Shown: piece by piece, positions 9,470 to 17,880 of the stretch
Layout: each line of letters opens with the position of its first letter
Position numbering within the stretch: the first letter of the stretch is position 1
Assembly (NCBI GenBank): GCA_963833465.1
Contig: CAWHXW010000002.1
Span: forward strand, 248,001 to 312,000
Source: Fen-1298 sp963833465
Lineage (GTDB): Bacteria > Bacteroidota > Ignavibacteria > UBA10030
Direction of reading: 5' to 3'
DNA length: 64,000 nt
Notes under the pieces: generated by a model
Database searches by the model: none
Told to the model about the DNA's origin: nothing
The model's input: only the letters and a program-made list of their open reading frames with translations
Position numbers and translations under genes: made by a program

Positions 9470-9991
9470 CTAATTATAATTGACTGTTACACTTAAACCG
9501 CCGCTGTTGCTGTAAGTATCAGCCGGTGTAGATGCAGGTATAGTTAGTGTAGCACCAATACTTACATCTTGTGCACCAGAACTCAACGTGCCTGTTCCAG
9601 AAGGATTACTTACAAATGAACCGACTGTTACTGTCGGAGAACCACTGCCACTAAGTGTAATTGTTCCAGGTAAAGTTATAGCATATGTATAAGCTCCCTG
9701 ACCTGTCACATGAAACACAGCGGCAGTAACTGTTCCTGCGGTTGTTGGAAGTGTTACAGCTCCAGTTACTGAGCGTGAACCACCAGTAGTCATTACAACT
9801 GTACCTCCTGTAGCATTTGTAGCTATATTGCCGAAATTCATATCAGTTGTTTTACTAATACCTATAGGAGTCACAATAGTAGCGGTCGTAGTGGCTGTTG
9901 CAGTTGCAGTTTGCTGAGCAAACGCATTTGACGATAATCCAACTATTAAGATTACCAGCAAAATTGCGAAATACTTATTTGTTTTTTTCAT
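9470..9991 (-). CDS. DUF4402 family secreted protein
   Basis: The 173-residue product is a paralogue of the DUF4402 protein at 8716-9222. The signal peptide is MKKTNKYFAILLVILIVGL with a likely cut after AFAQ. The mature protein contains TPIGISKTTDMNFGNIATN, a YAITLPGTITL strand and the same VTVNYN ending as its neighbour. The conserved C-terminal strand suggests that both proteins dock or polymerise in the same way. A good ribosome binding site (AAGGAG, 8 bp from ATG) is present. A near-consensus sigma-54 promoter lies about 60 bp upstream and a strong terminator follows. The single-gene unit and strong signals suggest high, regulated expression, as for a major surface subunit; that last step is inference. 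Confidence 0.82.
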   Translation of the reverse strand: MKKTNKYFAILLVILIVGLSSNAFAQQTATATATTTATIVTPIGISKTTDMNFGNIATNATGGTVVMTTGGSRSVTGAVTLPTTAGTVTAAVFHVTGQGAYTYAITLPGTITLSGSGSPTVTVGSFVSNPSGTGTLSSGAQDVSIGATLTIPASTPADTYSNSGGLSVTVNYN

Positions 9992-10050
9992 TTTATAAAC
10001 TCCTTTTATTTAAGTTTTATGTATCGTTATTTTCATTTTATAGTTTTATG

Positions 10051-10066
10051 TTCAATCTGTGTGCCA
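10051..10066 (-). promoter_or_regulatory. Candidate sigma-54 (-24/-12) promoter of the DUF4402 gene at 9991
   Basis: Read on the minus strand the site is TGGCACACAGATTGAA. The -24 block TGGCAC is perfect, the spacing is exact, and the -12 block is TTGAA instead of TTGCA. The expected start of transcription would leave a leader of about 45-50 bp before the ATG at 9991. This is the best of the three matching sites in the locus. Confidence 0.65.
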
Positions 10067-10301
10067 TAAAAATTCCTTTATTTCTAAGTGTTTTTAAGGT
10101 TTTATTATTGATTATTGCATCATATTGAGAATATCGACTCACAATGGGAATTTAATAAATATACTTTATTAATTCGATAATAATTGATAATTGGATTTTT
10201 ACAATTAAATCATGTATCATAATAATACATGATTCCAATGAAAAGAATTTATTTTGTTGGATAAATGCGTTTATTATTGAAATTTAAATAAGAACTAATG
10301 C

Positions 10302-10317
10302 TGGCATATAGATTGAG
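10302..10317 (+). promoter_or_regulatory. Candidate sigma-54 (-24/-12) promoter of the kinase-activator operon
   Basis: The plus strand reads TGGCATATAGATTGAG, which differs in only three of sixteen positions from the site at 10051-10066 on the other strand. Spacing between GG and GA is the same. It lies 60 bp before the kinase start codon, which suggests that the sigma-54 activator gene autoregulates and shares control with the DUF4402 genes. Confidence 0.55.
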
Positions 10318-10376
10318 TACCATCACATTGTCCATTTCTTTTCCGATATTAGTAATATTTCTTGAGAGTGAAATCA

Positions 10377-11111
10377 ATGACAAATATCATTGAAAACACA
10401 TTTGATGAATCGGCAATCTTCGGAGTACAGCGGTTGAAGAGTCGGATTGTTAAACAGATTTCGCATGAATTTCGTACACCACTTACTTCCATTCTTGGTT
10501 TTGCAGAGATTCTCGAAGAAGACATTCCGATTGACGAAAAGGAGCGAGCAGAATATGCCGGTTATATTCGAAACGAGGGCTTACGGTTAACGAAACTTAT
10601 TGATGATCTTATCGGACTTGATTCTCTTGAACAAGGACAAGATGATCTCAAATTCAAAGAACATGAATTGCAGGAAACAGCGCTATATGCACTAATGCTT
10701 GTTGCAGATTTAGCACACAATAAGTTCATCCATATTTCTATTGATTTTCCAAACAAACCTATCATAATAAAATATGATAAGGAAAAAATTGTGCAAGTTC
10801 TTTATCAATTACTGCACAACGCTGTTAGATTCACAAAACCAAATAGCATTGTCAATTTCAAAATAGAAGCGACCGATAAACATGTTGTAATCTCCGTCAA
10901 AGACAGCGGCCCCGGTATTTCAGCAAGAGACATTCCATATTTATTTAAAAGATTTGGAAAACTCTATCGTCCCAGCGAAGAAACACATTGTAACGGAATT
11001 GGACTTGTAATTGTAAAACATATAATTGATCAACATAATGGAGATATTGCTGTAGAAAGCCAACTCGGAGAAGGATCAACATTCATAGTCCGAATTCCGA
11101 TTCATTTATAA
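10377..11111 (+). CDS. Sensor-less histidine kinase
   Basis: A 244-residue histidine kinase core. The H-box SHEFRTPL places the phospho-accepting histidine at residue 30, so only 29 residues precede it. There is no membrane segment, PAS, GAF or HAMP region. The ATP-binding half follows: N-box LLHNAVRF, G1 box DSGPGIS, an F-box region around LFKRFGK, and G2 box GIGLVI. I chose the ATG at 10377 over a TTG at 10362 because GAGAG lies just upstream. The sigma-54 response regulator follows after 53 bp, so this is its presumed partner. Without a sensor domain it must receive its signal through another protein, through dimer partners, or through the cytoplasmic state. No orphan sensor is seen nearby. 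Confidence 0.85.
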   Translation: MTNIIENTFDESAIFGVQRLKSRIVKQISHEFRTPLTSILGFAEILEEDIPIDEKERAEYAGYIRNEGLRLTKLIDDLIGLDSLEQGQDDLKFKEHELQETALYALMLVADLAHNKFIHISIDFPNKPIIIKYDKEKIVQVLYQLLHNAVRFTKPNSIVNFKIEATDKHVVISVKDSGPGISARDIPYLFKRFGKLYRPSEETHCNGIGLVIVKHIIDQHNGDIAVESQLGEGSTFIVRIPIHL

Positions 11112-11164
11112 TTATTAATCAGAGATCATTCCGATTTTAACAAACGATAAGAAATAGATTATCT

Positions 11165-12544
11165 TTGAATCCAGAACGAATTTACATTGTTGATGACGAA
11201 CCATCAATTGCGAAGCTGCTTGAACTTTGGGTTGGGCAGCGCTGGGGTTACTCTGTCGAGGTATTTAATGATGGAAGAACTTTTTTGGATCGGTTCATAG
11301 AACCTCCTGACCTTGTACTTTTAGACCTTATGCTACCGGACATAAGCGGGATTGATTTGTTGAAAGAAATTAAACAACGCAATCCTGAGATTCCTGTTAT
11401 TATCCTTTCTGCGCAAGAAAGCATTGAAGTAGCACTTAAAACTCTAAAACTTGGCGCCGCTGATTATTTTAGCAAGCCAATTGACTTTCCTAAACTTGAA
11501 TTCGCGCTAAGAAATTCTCTCAAGCTTGCCGCGCTATCGCGTGAAGTAAAAAATTTGCAGGAAAGCGTCGAAACGCGTTTGCATTTCGAAAATATAATTT
11601 CGCAGAGTGGGGAGATGCAGGATGTTTTCAAACTCGTGAACAAAGTTACGCATGTAGATATTTGTGTTCTCATATTAGGCGAAAGCGGAACAGGCAAGGA
11701 ACTCATTGCACGCGCAATCCATTATAACAGCAACCGCCGCAGTGGTCCTTTTATTGTTGTGAACTGCGCTTCCATTCCTCATGACTTATTGGAGAGCGAG
11801 CTTTTCGGTCATGAGCGCGGCGCATTCACAGGTGCAATTCAAAGACGAATTGGAAAATTTGAACAAGCAAATGGAGGTACAATATTTTTGGATGAAATCG
11901 GCGAATTAGATCAAAGCCTTCAATCAAAAATACTTCGAGTAATTCAAGAAAAGCAATTCGATCGGGTAGGCGGAAGCGAAACATTAACAATTGATGCACG
12001 CCTTATTTTCGCTACACATCGTGATCTTTGGGAAGAAGTGAAACTGAAAATTTTCCGAGAAGATTTGTATTACCGTATTTCCACATTTCCAATTATGCTT
12101 CCACCTCTCCGGCAGCGGAGATCAGATATTCTTTTGCTTGCAGATCACTTTTTAAAAAAATTCGGAGAGGAAATAGGAAAACCCAACATCCGGTTTTCGC
12201 GTAAAGCCCTGGATTTACTTTACAATTATCAATGGCCGGGCAATGTGCGAGAATTAGAAAATGCGATTCAACGCGGTTTGGTTTTGACTGACGGACAAAC
12301 GCTTACGGAACGAGAGTTACCAAACTTTATTCAATCTTACGGTTCTGCTGAAACATCTTTAAAACAAAATTCTATCTTCCAAGAGAATCAGAATTCAATA
12401 ATTCCATTTGAAAAAATAAAGGAAAACGCTATTCGACAAGCTTTGAAGATTACAAACGGAAACATTGCTGAAGCTGCGCAGAAGTTAAAAATTGGCCGGG
12501 CTACTTTATATCGGCTTGCAGAAAAATACAAGATTAAAATTTAA
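11165..12544 (+). CDS. Sigma-54-dependent response regulator (NtrC family)
   Basis: The 459-residue activator has three domains. The receiver (about 1-120) carries acidic residues D10 and D11 and phospho-acceptor D54 in LVLLDLMLPD. The AAA+ domain (about 140-370) carries Walker A GESGTGKE, the sigma-54 contact loop in HERGAFTGA, and Walker B TIFLDEIGEL. A Fis-type helix-turn-helix ends the protein (GNIAEAAQKLKIGRATLYRL). All residues needed for phosphorylation, ATP hydrolysis and sigma-54 remodelling are present. The start is a TTG at 11165; no ATG is available between the preceding stop and the receiver. It is expected to drive the three -24/-12 promoters next to it, and hence the DUF4402 surface genes. 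The sigma-54 gene itself (rpoN) is not in the window. Confidence 0.9.
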   Translation: MNPERIYIVDDEPSIAKLLELWVGQRWGYSVEVFNDGRTFLDRFIEPPDLVLLDLMLPDISGIDLLKEIKQRNPEIPVIILSAQESIEVALKTLKLGAADYFSKPIDFPKLEFALRNSLKLAALSREVKNLQESVETRLHFENIISQSGEMQDVFKLVNKVTHVDICVLILGESGTGKELIARAIHYNSNRRSGPFIVVNCASIPHDLLESELFGHERGAFTGAIQRRIGKFEQANGGTIFLDEIGELDQSLQSKILRVIQEKQFDRVGGSETLTIDARLIFATHRDLWEEVKLKIFREDLYYRISTFPIMLPPLRQRRSDILLLADHFLKKFGEEIGKPNIRFSRKALDLLYNYQWPGNVRELENAIQRGLVLTDGQTLTERELPNFIQSYGSAETSLKQNSIFQENQNSIIPFEKIKENAIRQALKITNGNIAEAAQKLKIGRATLYRLAEKYKIKI

Positions 12545-12721
12545 TTTTGATTACGCATTATTATTATATCATACATTTGGAAAACTCCTAAATCAATCAA
12601 CAAGCACACGCTTCTTCCTATTCATATCACTATTTACAAGTTCGATTTAAGAACAGATTCTGAGAAATTCAATCCTGCATCAGCAAGACATCAAACGTTA
12701 TTCTAAGCCGCTTATTCTAAT
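12545..12721. other. Intergenic stretch, nothing recognised
   Basis: Between the sigma-54 regulator and the small minus-strand frame ending at 12722 I see no gene, no hairpin with a T-run and no repeat. The two neighbouring transcription units converge here, so a terminator would be expected, but I could not find one by eye. Confidence 0.4.
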
Positions 12722-12874
12722 TTATCTAAAATTGATAATGTCATAAAGTGTATCTCTCTGCACAGAAATAAATCCAACTTTTGTAATCATTTTCTTACAC
12801 TCTTCAATACAGGTTGCTTTTAAAAAATCTTCTGCCGCGATAATCACTTTTGAATGTATATTGCGTTTATACAC
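12722..12874 (-). CDS. Possible small protein (50 aa) after the prenyltransferase gene
   Basis: A minus-strand frame of 50 codons starts at GTG (12874), with AAAAGG six bases ahead, and ends at TAA. It begins 26 bp after the stop of the UbiA-family gene. The composition looks protein-like (KVIIAAEDFLKATCIEECKK, then GFISVQRDTLYDI) with two cysteines. I do not recognise a family. It could be a genuine small gene in the same operon or the worn C-terminal end of an older gene. Confidence 0.35.
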   Translation of the reverse strand: MYKRNIHSKVIIAAEDFLKATCIEECKKMITKVGFISVQRDTLYDIINFR

Positions 12875-12900
12875 TCCACACCTTTTATTTGGTTGATCTA

Positions 12901-13794
12901 TTATCCAATAAAAAGTCCAACAGCGAGTAAAATCGGCGTCGTCAAATTTATAACTACATTTAAACCCATCAAGGGAATTAGTCCCGGGATATTTTCAGCG
13001 TTTTTGTAAGCGCCACGAGATGCTTTCCATGCAAGGATAGATGTTAAAAGAGCAAGCAGACTAAAGCGAGGCAGCAAATCGAAAATCACGCCTACTACGA
13101 CCGAAACATAAGCCAACAGCAAGAAAATACCATAAATTACAGCGCTGGCTTGCCGCCCAATAGTAATCGGAAAATGCTTGCGCCCAATAATTTTATCTGC
13201 ATCTACATCGGGGAATTGATTGAGCAGCAGTAAATCGCTTACCAGAAAAGTTGGGACAAGGGATGCAACAGAAGATATCCAGCTATAAGAGCCAGTTAAA
13301 CAGAAGTGTGTCCCCATAACCATAAAAACGCCGAAACCCAATCCTGGTGCTAACAAACAGAGGATTGGATGATAAGCCCACCAAATCGTATATGTAATTG
13401 CTATTAGCAGACCGGCTATACCAAGAGGCAATAACAACCAGCCGCGCAGCCAGACAAAATAAAATCCTATTGTTGCAGTAATAACAGCAGAGATAATCGC
13501 AAGATAAAGAGCGGCTTTCTCCATTTCTGGATTTTTAATCAGCGCACCGCTGCCGCCGCTGAATGGAGTACGTTGAGTTTTAGCATCAAGTCCACTTTTA
13601 AAATCAAAATATTCGTTAAATACATTTACACAAATATGGCTTGTAAGTGCACCAAAAAGTATTAAAAGAATCTGCAACCAACTCACTGTATGGGTCTGCC
13701 AGTATGCGGTTCCAACACCTACCGCAACACATGCAGGTGGCAGGAGTAAAAATGGCACACGCATTGTTCCAAGCAGTGATTTCAATTTTTTCAT
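12901..13794 (-). CDS. UbiA-family prenyltransferase (MenA-like)
   Basis: A 297-residue multi-pass membrane protein of the UbiA superfamily. The first Asp-rich motif is NEYFDFKSGLD and the second is NQFPDVDADKIIGRKHFP, the two loops that bind Mg-diphosphate of the polyprenyl donor. Hydrophobic segments fill the rest. In a bacterium of this group the most likely reaction is transfer of a polyprenyl chain to 1,4-dihydroxy-2-naphthoate in menaquinone synthesis. Other aromatic acceptors cannot be excluded from sequence, so I give no symbol. AGGAG lies 7 bp before the ATG. The TIR-like gene ends 50 bp upstream. Confidence 0.8.
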   Translation of the reverse strand: MKKLKSLLGTMRVPFLLLPPACVAVGVGTAYWQTHTVSWLQILLILFGALTSHICVNVFNEYFDFKSGLDAKTQRTPFSGGSGALIKNPEMEKAALYLAIISAVITATIGFYFVWLRGWLLLPLGIAGLLIAITYTIWWAYHPILCLLAPGLGFGVFMVMGTHFCLTGSYSWISSVASLVPTFLVSDLLLLNQFPDVDADKIIGRKHFPITIGRQASAVIYGIFLLLAYVSVVVGVIFDLLPRFSLLALLTSILAWKASRGAYKNAENIPGLIPLMGLNVVINLTTPILLAVGLFIG

Positions 13795-13844
13795 TCAACT
13801 CTCCTTCATAAATTAATTTTGCGATTAAAATATTTGTACTATTC

Positions 13845-14666
13845 CTAAAAATTAATTTGATATCCGGCTGATTTAAGATCTTTCAGCAGACCAAAACTCG
13901 CTTCCTCTACCTTCATATTGATTAATTTCACTAAAACACCGGGCATAATATTCGGGAAGTTGACATCTGAGCTGTGAAGAACACAGACTCTGCTTTTTCC
14001 AAGCTTGCCAACAAAATGTCCAATTTCGAACATTGCAAATCCGAGATCGTCTGGGTTGATAATAAAAAAAGCAAATTTAATCTCTGTATCCACTTGAAGT
14101 GTATCCAGCGGAAGCATCTGTCCGCGCTGGCGCTCTATAGCAACTTCTTCTAACCCAATTTCATTTAAGAATTGCAGCAACTGAGCCCGTAATGGTTCAT
14201 CTAAGGCAGCAATAACGTACACTTTTTTGCTTTTTAAGTCAGAAGGTGGCTGAATATTTAGTTTGTCTTGTATTTCAGCAGTCTTTTTAGGAGGTGGTTT
14301 TAAAATTCGCTTGACGCTTGTTTCAGATGAAATTATAGTTGGAGATGCATCGGCTGCTGAAACAGGAGCAGATACAAGATCTGGCATTTCTTTAAGTTTT
14401 ACGTTTAACTCACTAAGACAAGTAAGAATTAATTGAACTGATGACTGGTAAAATAATCCGCCATTTGTATCACCAAGAATTTTTTGTTTGTATGGAAATC
14501 CAAGGGGACCCGACAATTCTAAAATTGCTAAACATGATCTTCGCCACTCAAGATATTTATTTTGCAGCCGTGCATTATAGCCAGAATAATCAAAACCACC
14601 AATCGGCGCCAACTTAACGCCGGTTTCTATCAATTCATTAAATTTATCAGTTATCTGTTCTGCCAT
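13845..14666 (-). CDS. Protein with degenerate C-terminal TIR-like (Cap12/PCTIR-type) domain
   Basis: The 273-residue product has an N-terminal helical region (about 1-90, with YLEWRRSCLAILE), a low-complexity linker rich in Ser/Pro/Ala (about 90-145), and an alpha/beta C-terminal domain. That domain reads KKVYVIAALDEPLRAQLL, then FAFFIINPDDLG, then FAMFEIGHFVGKLGKSRVCVL, and ends LLKDLKSAGYQINF. The order and spacing match the predicted nucleotide-binding TIR-like domain PF10137 found in Cap12-type immune effectors. The ELG-FxGxLGRxRV block is best kept. The usual opening VHGHD and the GRTIIEKFE block are not conserved, so NADase activity is doubtful. It starts 5 bp after the metG stop, inside a housekeeping operon, which argues for a cellular role rather than a mobile defence island. 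The family assignment is moderately sure; the function is unknown. Confidence 0.6.
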   Translation of the reverse strand: MAEQITDKFNELIETGVKLAPIGGFDYSGYNARLQNKYLEWRRSCLAILELSGPLGFPYKQKILGDTNGGLFYQSSVQLILTCLSELNVKLKEMPDLVSAPVSAADASPTIISSETSVKRILKPPPKKTAEIQDKLNIQPPSDLKSKKVYVIAALDEPLRAQLLQFLNEIGLEEVAIERQRGQMLPLDTLQVDTEIKFAFFIINPDDLGFAMFEIGHFVGKLGKSRVCVLHSSDVNFPNIMPGVLVKLINMKVEEASFGLLKDLKSAGYQINF

Positions 14667-14671
14667 ATTTT

Positions 14672-16750
14672 TTATTTTACTGTCGCTCCCGTAGAAATTT
14701 CTTCCTGCACACCAGCCAGTATTAGATTGCCGGATTCATCGCTCGCTGCAAGGATCATTCCCTTTGATTCTTGGCCCATTAATTTTGCGCGTTGAAGATT
14801 AGCAACAACAATTATTAACTTACCAATTAAATTTTCCGGTTTGTATTGTTTTGCTATTCCCGCAATAATTTGCCTGCGTTCATTTCCAATCTCAATCTGG
14901 AGCTTCAATAGTTTTTCTGATTTTGGCACTTTCATTGCTTCGATAACACGCGCAACGCGAAGATCAATTTTTTTGAAATCATCAATAGTAATCTCAGGTT
15001 TCAATGGAGCAATATTTAAGGACGATATAGTTTTTTCCTCGCCTTCAAGAAAGTTTAATATCTCATCAATTTGTTTATCTTCTATTTTGTTGATAAGTAT
15101 TTCCGGTTTATTAAGTTGATGTCTATGCTTTAATTTAAAAAAAGATGCTGAATCCCATCCATCATCTCTTGAAGTTGAATCAAGATTTAAAAGCTGCCAA
15201 ATTCTTGTAGAAAATGCCGGAGTTATCGGCTCCAGTAAGATTGCAAGCGAACGAACAATTTGAATTGCAATGTGCACGGCCGTAGCACATCTCTCCGGAT
15301 TCGATTTAAGTGTTTTCCAAGGTTCATTATCGTTGAAATATTTATTTGAAGCGCGGGCAAAGTTCATCACTTCCATCAAACCTTCGCGGAAGCGATACTG
15401 TTCAAACAATTCTCCGGTTTTTATCGGGGCTTGTTTTAAAATATCTATCATTTCTTCGTCGCGACCATTTAATTTGCCGAGAGGAGGAACCTTGCCGTCA
15501 AAATTTCTATCGGCAAAAGCCAACGTACGATTAATAAAATTTCCCACGATATCGGCAAGTTCATTATTAATACGCGCTTGAAAATCTTTTAGATAGAAGT
15601 CGCTGTCACGCGTTTCCGGCAAATTAACTGCCAGTGCATAGCGCAGCGTATCTGCAGGAAAGAATTTTAGAAAATCTTGAACATCAATTCCCCAGCCGCG
15701 GCTCTTAGAAAATTTTGCGCCTTCAAAATTTAAAAATTCATTTGCCGGAACATTTTCCGGTAAAACATAGTGTTCATCGTGCGCATCGTTCCATGCCATC
15801 AGCATTGATGGAAACACAATGCAATGGAATACAACATTATCTTTGCCAATAAACGCGACATATTTTGTATCATCTTTTTGCCAAAACTCTTTCCATGCAT
15901 CGGGTTTGTTATTCGCATCTGCCCATTCTTTTGCAGAGGAAATGTAGCCGAGAACTGCATCGAACCAAACATAAATTACTTTGTCTTCATATCCTGCAAT
16001 CGGAACTTGAACTCCCCAATTAAGATCGCGCGTCACTGCACGATCCTGAAGACCATCTTTAAACCAACTCTCGCAATAGCGAAGAACGTTATCCTTCCAT
16101 CCGTCACGTTTATTGCGCTCATCTATATATGCCATCAGTCTTTGCTGATATTTGCCGAGCGGAAAAAACCAATGCGCAGTTTCGCGTACTACCGGTGTTG
16201 TTCCGCATAATTTACACTTTGGATCGATGAGTTCCGTTTGGTTCAGCCATGTTCCGCAGTTTTCGCACTGATCACCTCGCGCTTGAGTTGACTTGCATTT
16301 TGGACAAGTACCTTCCACGTATCGATCCGCAAGAAACATCTTGTCCTTCTCACAGTAAAGCTGTAATTCTTTTTTTAATACGACAATATTACGATTGTAA
16401 AATTCTTTGAAAAATTCTTTTGTCGTTTCATGGTGCAATCGAAGCGAAGTGCGCGAATAATTGTCGAAACTCATTTCGAATGCTTCAAATACAGATTTAT
16501 TTGCTGGATGATACCGATCAATAATTGCTTTCGGTGTTGTTTTTTCTTTTTCTGCTGAAACAGTAATTGCAACACCATGCTCGTCTGAGCCGCAAATGAA
16601 GAGGACATTCCGTTTCTTGAGACGCTGGTACCTTGCATAGATATCCGCCGGCAGATACGCACCTGCAAGATGGCCAAGATGTAAATAGCCATTGGCATAA
16701 GGTAACGCTGCTGTAATTAGAATTCGTTCAAATGGATACTTCATATTCAT
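14672..16750 (-). CDS. metG: Methionyl-tRNA synthetase
   Basis: The 692-residue class I synthetase charges initiator and elongator tRNA-Met. Visible signatures are the HIGH-type motif YLHLGHLAGAY, a zinc knuckle region with CPKC, CENC and CKLC pairs around residues 145-190, and the KMSKS-type motif GAKFSKSRG. The anticodon-binding helical domain follows. The last ~110 residues form an EMAP-II/tRNA-binding OB-fold (KKIDLRVARVIEAMKVPKSEKLLKLQ), the long dimeric form of MetRS. The start ATG at 16750 overlaps the stop of holB by four bases (ATGA), so translation is probably coupled. Confidence 0.95.
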   Translation of the reverse strand: MNMKYPFERILITAALPYANGYLHLGHLAGAYLPADIYARYQRLKKRNVLFICGSDEHGVAITVSAEKEKTTPKAIIDRYHPANKSVFEAFEMSFDNYSRTSLRLHHETTKEFFKEFYNRNIVVLKKELQLYCEKDKMFLADRYVEGTCPKCKSTQARGDQCENCGTWLNQTELIDPKCKLCGTTPVVRETAHWFFPLGKYQQRLMAYIDERNKRDGWKDNVLRYCESWFKDGLQDRAVTRDLNWGVQVPIAGYEDKVIYVWFDAVLGYISSAKEWADANNKPDAWKEFWQKDDTKYVAFIGKDNVVFHCIVFPSMLMAWNDAHDEHYVLPENVPANEFLNFEGAKFSKSRGWGIDVQDFLKFFPADTLRYALAVNLPETRDSDFYLKDFQARINNELADIVGNFINRTLAFADRNFDGKVPPLGKLNGRDEEMIDILKQAPIKTGELFEQYRFREGLMEVMNFARASNKYFNDNEPWKTLKSNPERCATAVHIAIQIVRSLAILLEPITPAFSTRIWQLLNLDSTSRDDGWDSASFFKLKHRHQLNKPEILINKIEDKQIDEILNFLEGEEKTISSLNIAPLKPEITIDDFKKIDLRVARVIEAMKVPKSEKLLKLQIEIGNERRQIIAGIAKQYKPENLIGKLIIVVANLQRAKLMGQESKGMILAASDESGNLILAGVQEEISTGATVK

Positions 16751-17868
16751 TGCACTTCCGTAATATTCTTCCGTAAATCAAGCGCTAACATCGTGAGAAT
16801 AAGATGAATGTAGACATTTTTGTCAAGATGAGCAATTGCCTTTTCGACAGATTGAATTGCTCCAACAAGATTCGCTTGCTGAAAACTCTTGACAAAGTTC
16901 TCCATACTTTGTTTTTCTTCTTTTAATACAGGAGTATAAACTTTTTGTTGAATAAGCAAGACATCGCGCAGCCACGACTGCAAGAGTTTAAGCCACCGTT
17001 CTATGCCAGACCGATTGGCAGACGAAGCAAGTTCATCAATTGCGTCGATTAGGGCAGATTTACGTTTGCCAAGAACCAAGCGCATGAATTCAACCGCATC
17101 TTTCCGTTCTTCTACCATATTTAGCAAACTAAGTCGCCGTGCATTGCTATAACTTCCATTTGCGAGCTGTGCTGCCAGTTGCGCAATATTCACGTCTATA
17201 CCGTCGATAGTAACAAGAGCTGTTTCTATTTCAGCATCTGATAACGAGTCACATTTAACTAATTGGCATCGAGAGATAATTGTAGGAAGAAGTTGATCTT
17301 TTACTGATGTCGTTAAAAGCAGGATTGTACCGGGCAACGGTTCCTCTAAGGTTTTCAATAGAGAATTACTTGCCTCTGCATTCATCATATCAGCATTGAA
17401 AATGATAATAATTTTCCTTCCTTCTTCTATCCGGCTCATGCCGGCTTCACGTTTAATATCACGTACGCTGTTAATCTTGATAAAATTAGCTTTTGCGATT
17501 TCAATGTGATAGTACGGATCTTTCGCTTTTATCTGAATTTGATTTCGTACATCAGCAACCTGTGCATCCGACAGAACGTTAATAGGATCATCTCCATTTT
17601 TTTCATTCTTCCCCGCAGGCAACGCAAAAACTAATTTTATATTGGGATGTTGAAATGAATCCATCCGCTTACAGTTATTACAAATACCGCAGGCTTCTAA
17701 TCCGCCTTTAGCGCAATTTAATGTTTTTGCAAATTCAATTGCTATGGCATCCTTTCCAATTCCTACCGATCCATAAAATAAATATGCATGACCGATCTGA
17801 TTGCTCTGGAGCGTACGTTTTAGCAGTGTTTTAACCCGTTCTTGTCCGACGATGGATGACCAACTCAT
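16747..17868 (-). CDS. holB: DNA polymerase III delta-prime subunit
   Basis: The 373-residue clamp-loader subunit belongs to the AAA+ family. It begins with IVGQERVKTLLKRTLQ and has the P-loop region GSVGIGKD and a four-cysteine zinc module (CAKGGLEACGICNNC). NSLLKTLEEP, typical of delta-prime and tau/gamma, and the SRC sensor motif in TIISRCQL follow. The P-loop has Asp where a Ser or Thr normally follows the Lys, in keeping with delta-prime proteins, which do not need to hydrolyse ATP. It overlaps metG by four bases and follows the outer-membrane protein gene by 12 bp. Confidence 0.9.
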   Translation of the reverse strand: MSWSSIVGQERVKTLLKRTLQSNQIGHAYLFYGSVGIGKDAIAIEFAKTLNCAKGGLEACGICNNCKRMDSFQHPNIKLVFALPAGKNEKNGDDPINVLSDAQVADVRNQIQIKAKDPYYHIEIAKANFIKINSVRDIKREAGMSRIEEGRKIIIIFNADMMNAEASNSLLKTLEEPLPGTILLLTTSVKDQLLPTIISRCQLVKCDSLSDAEIETALVTIDGIDVNIAQLAAQLANGSYSNARRLSLLNMVEERKDAVEFMRLVLGKRKSALIDAIDELASSANRSGIERWLKLLQSWLRDVLLIQQKVYTPVLKEEKQSMENFVKSFQQANLVGAIQSVEKAIAHLDKNVYIHLILTMLALDLRKNITEVQ

Positions 17869-17880
17869 TTAAGATAAGCC

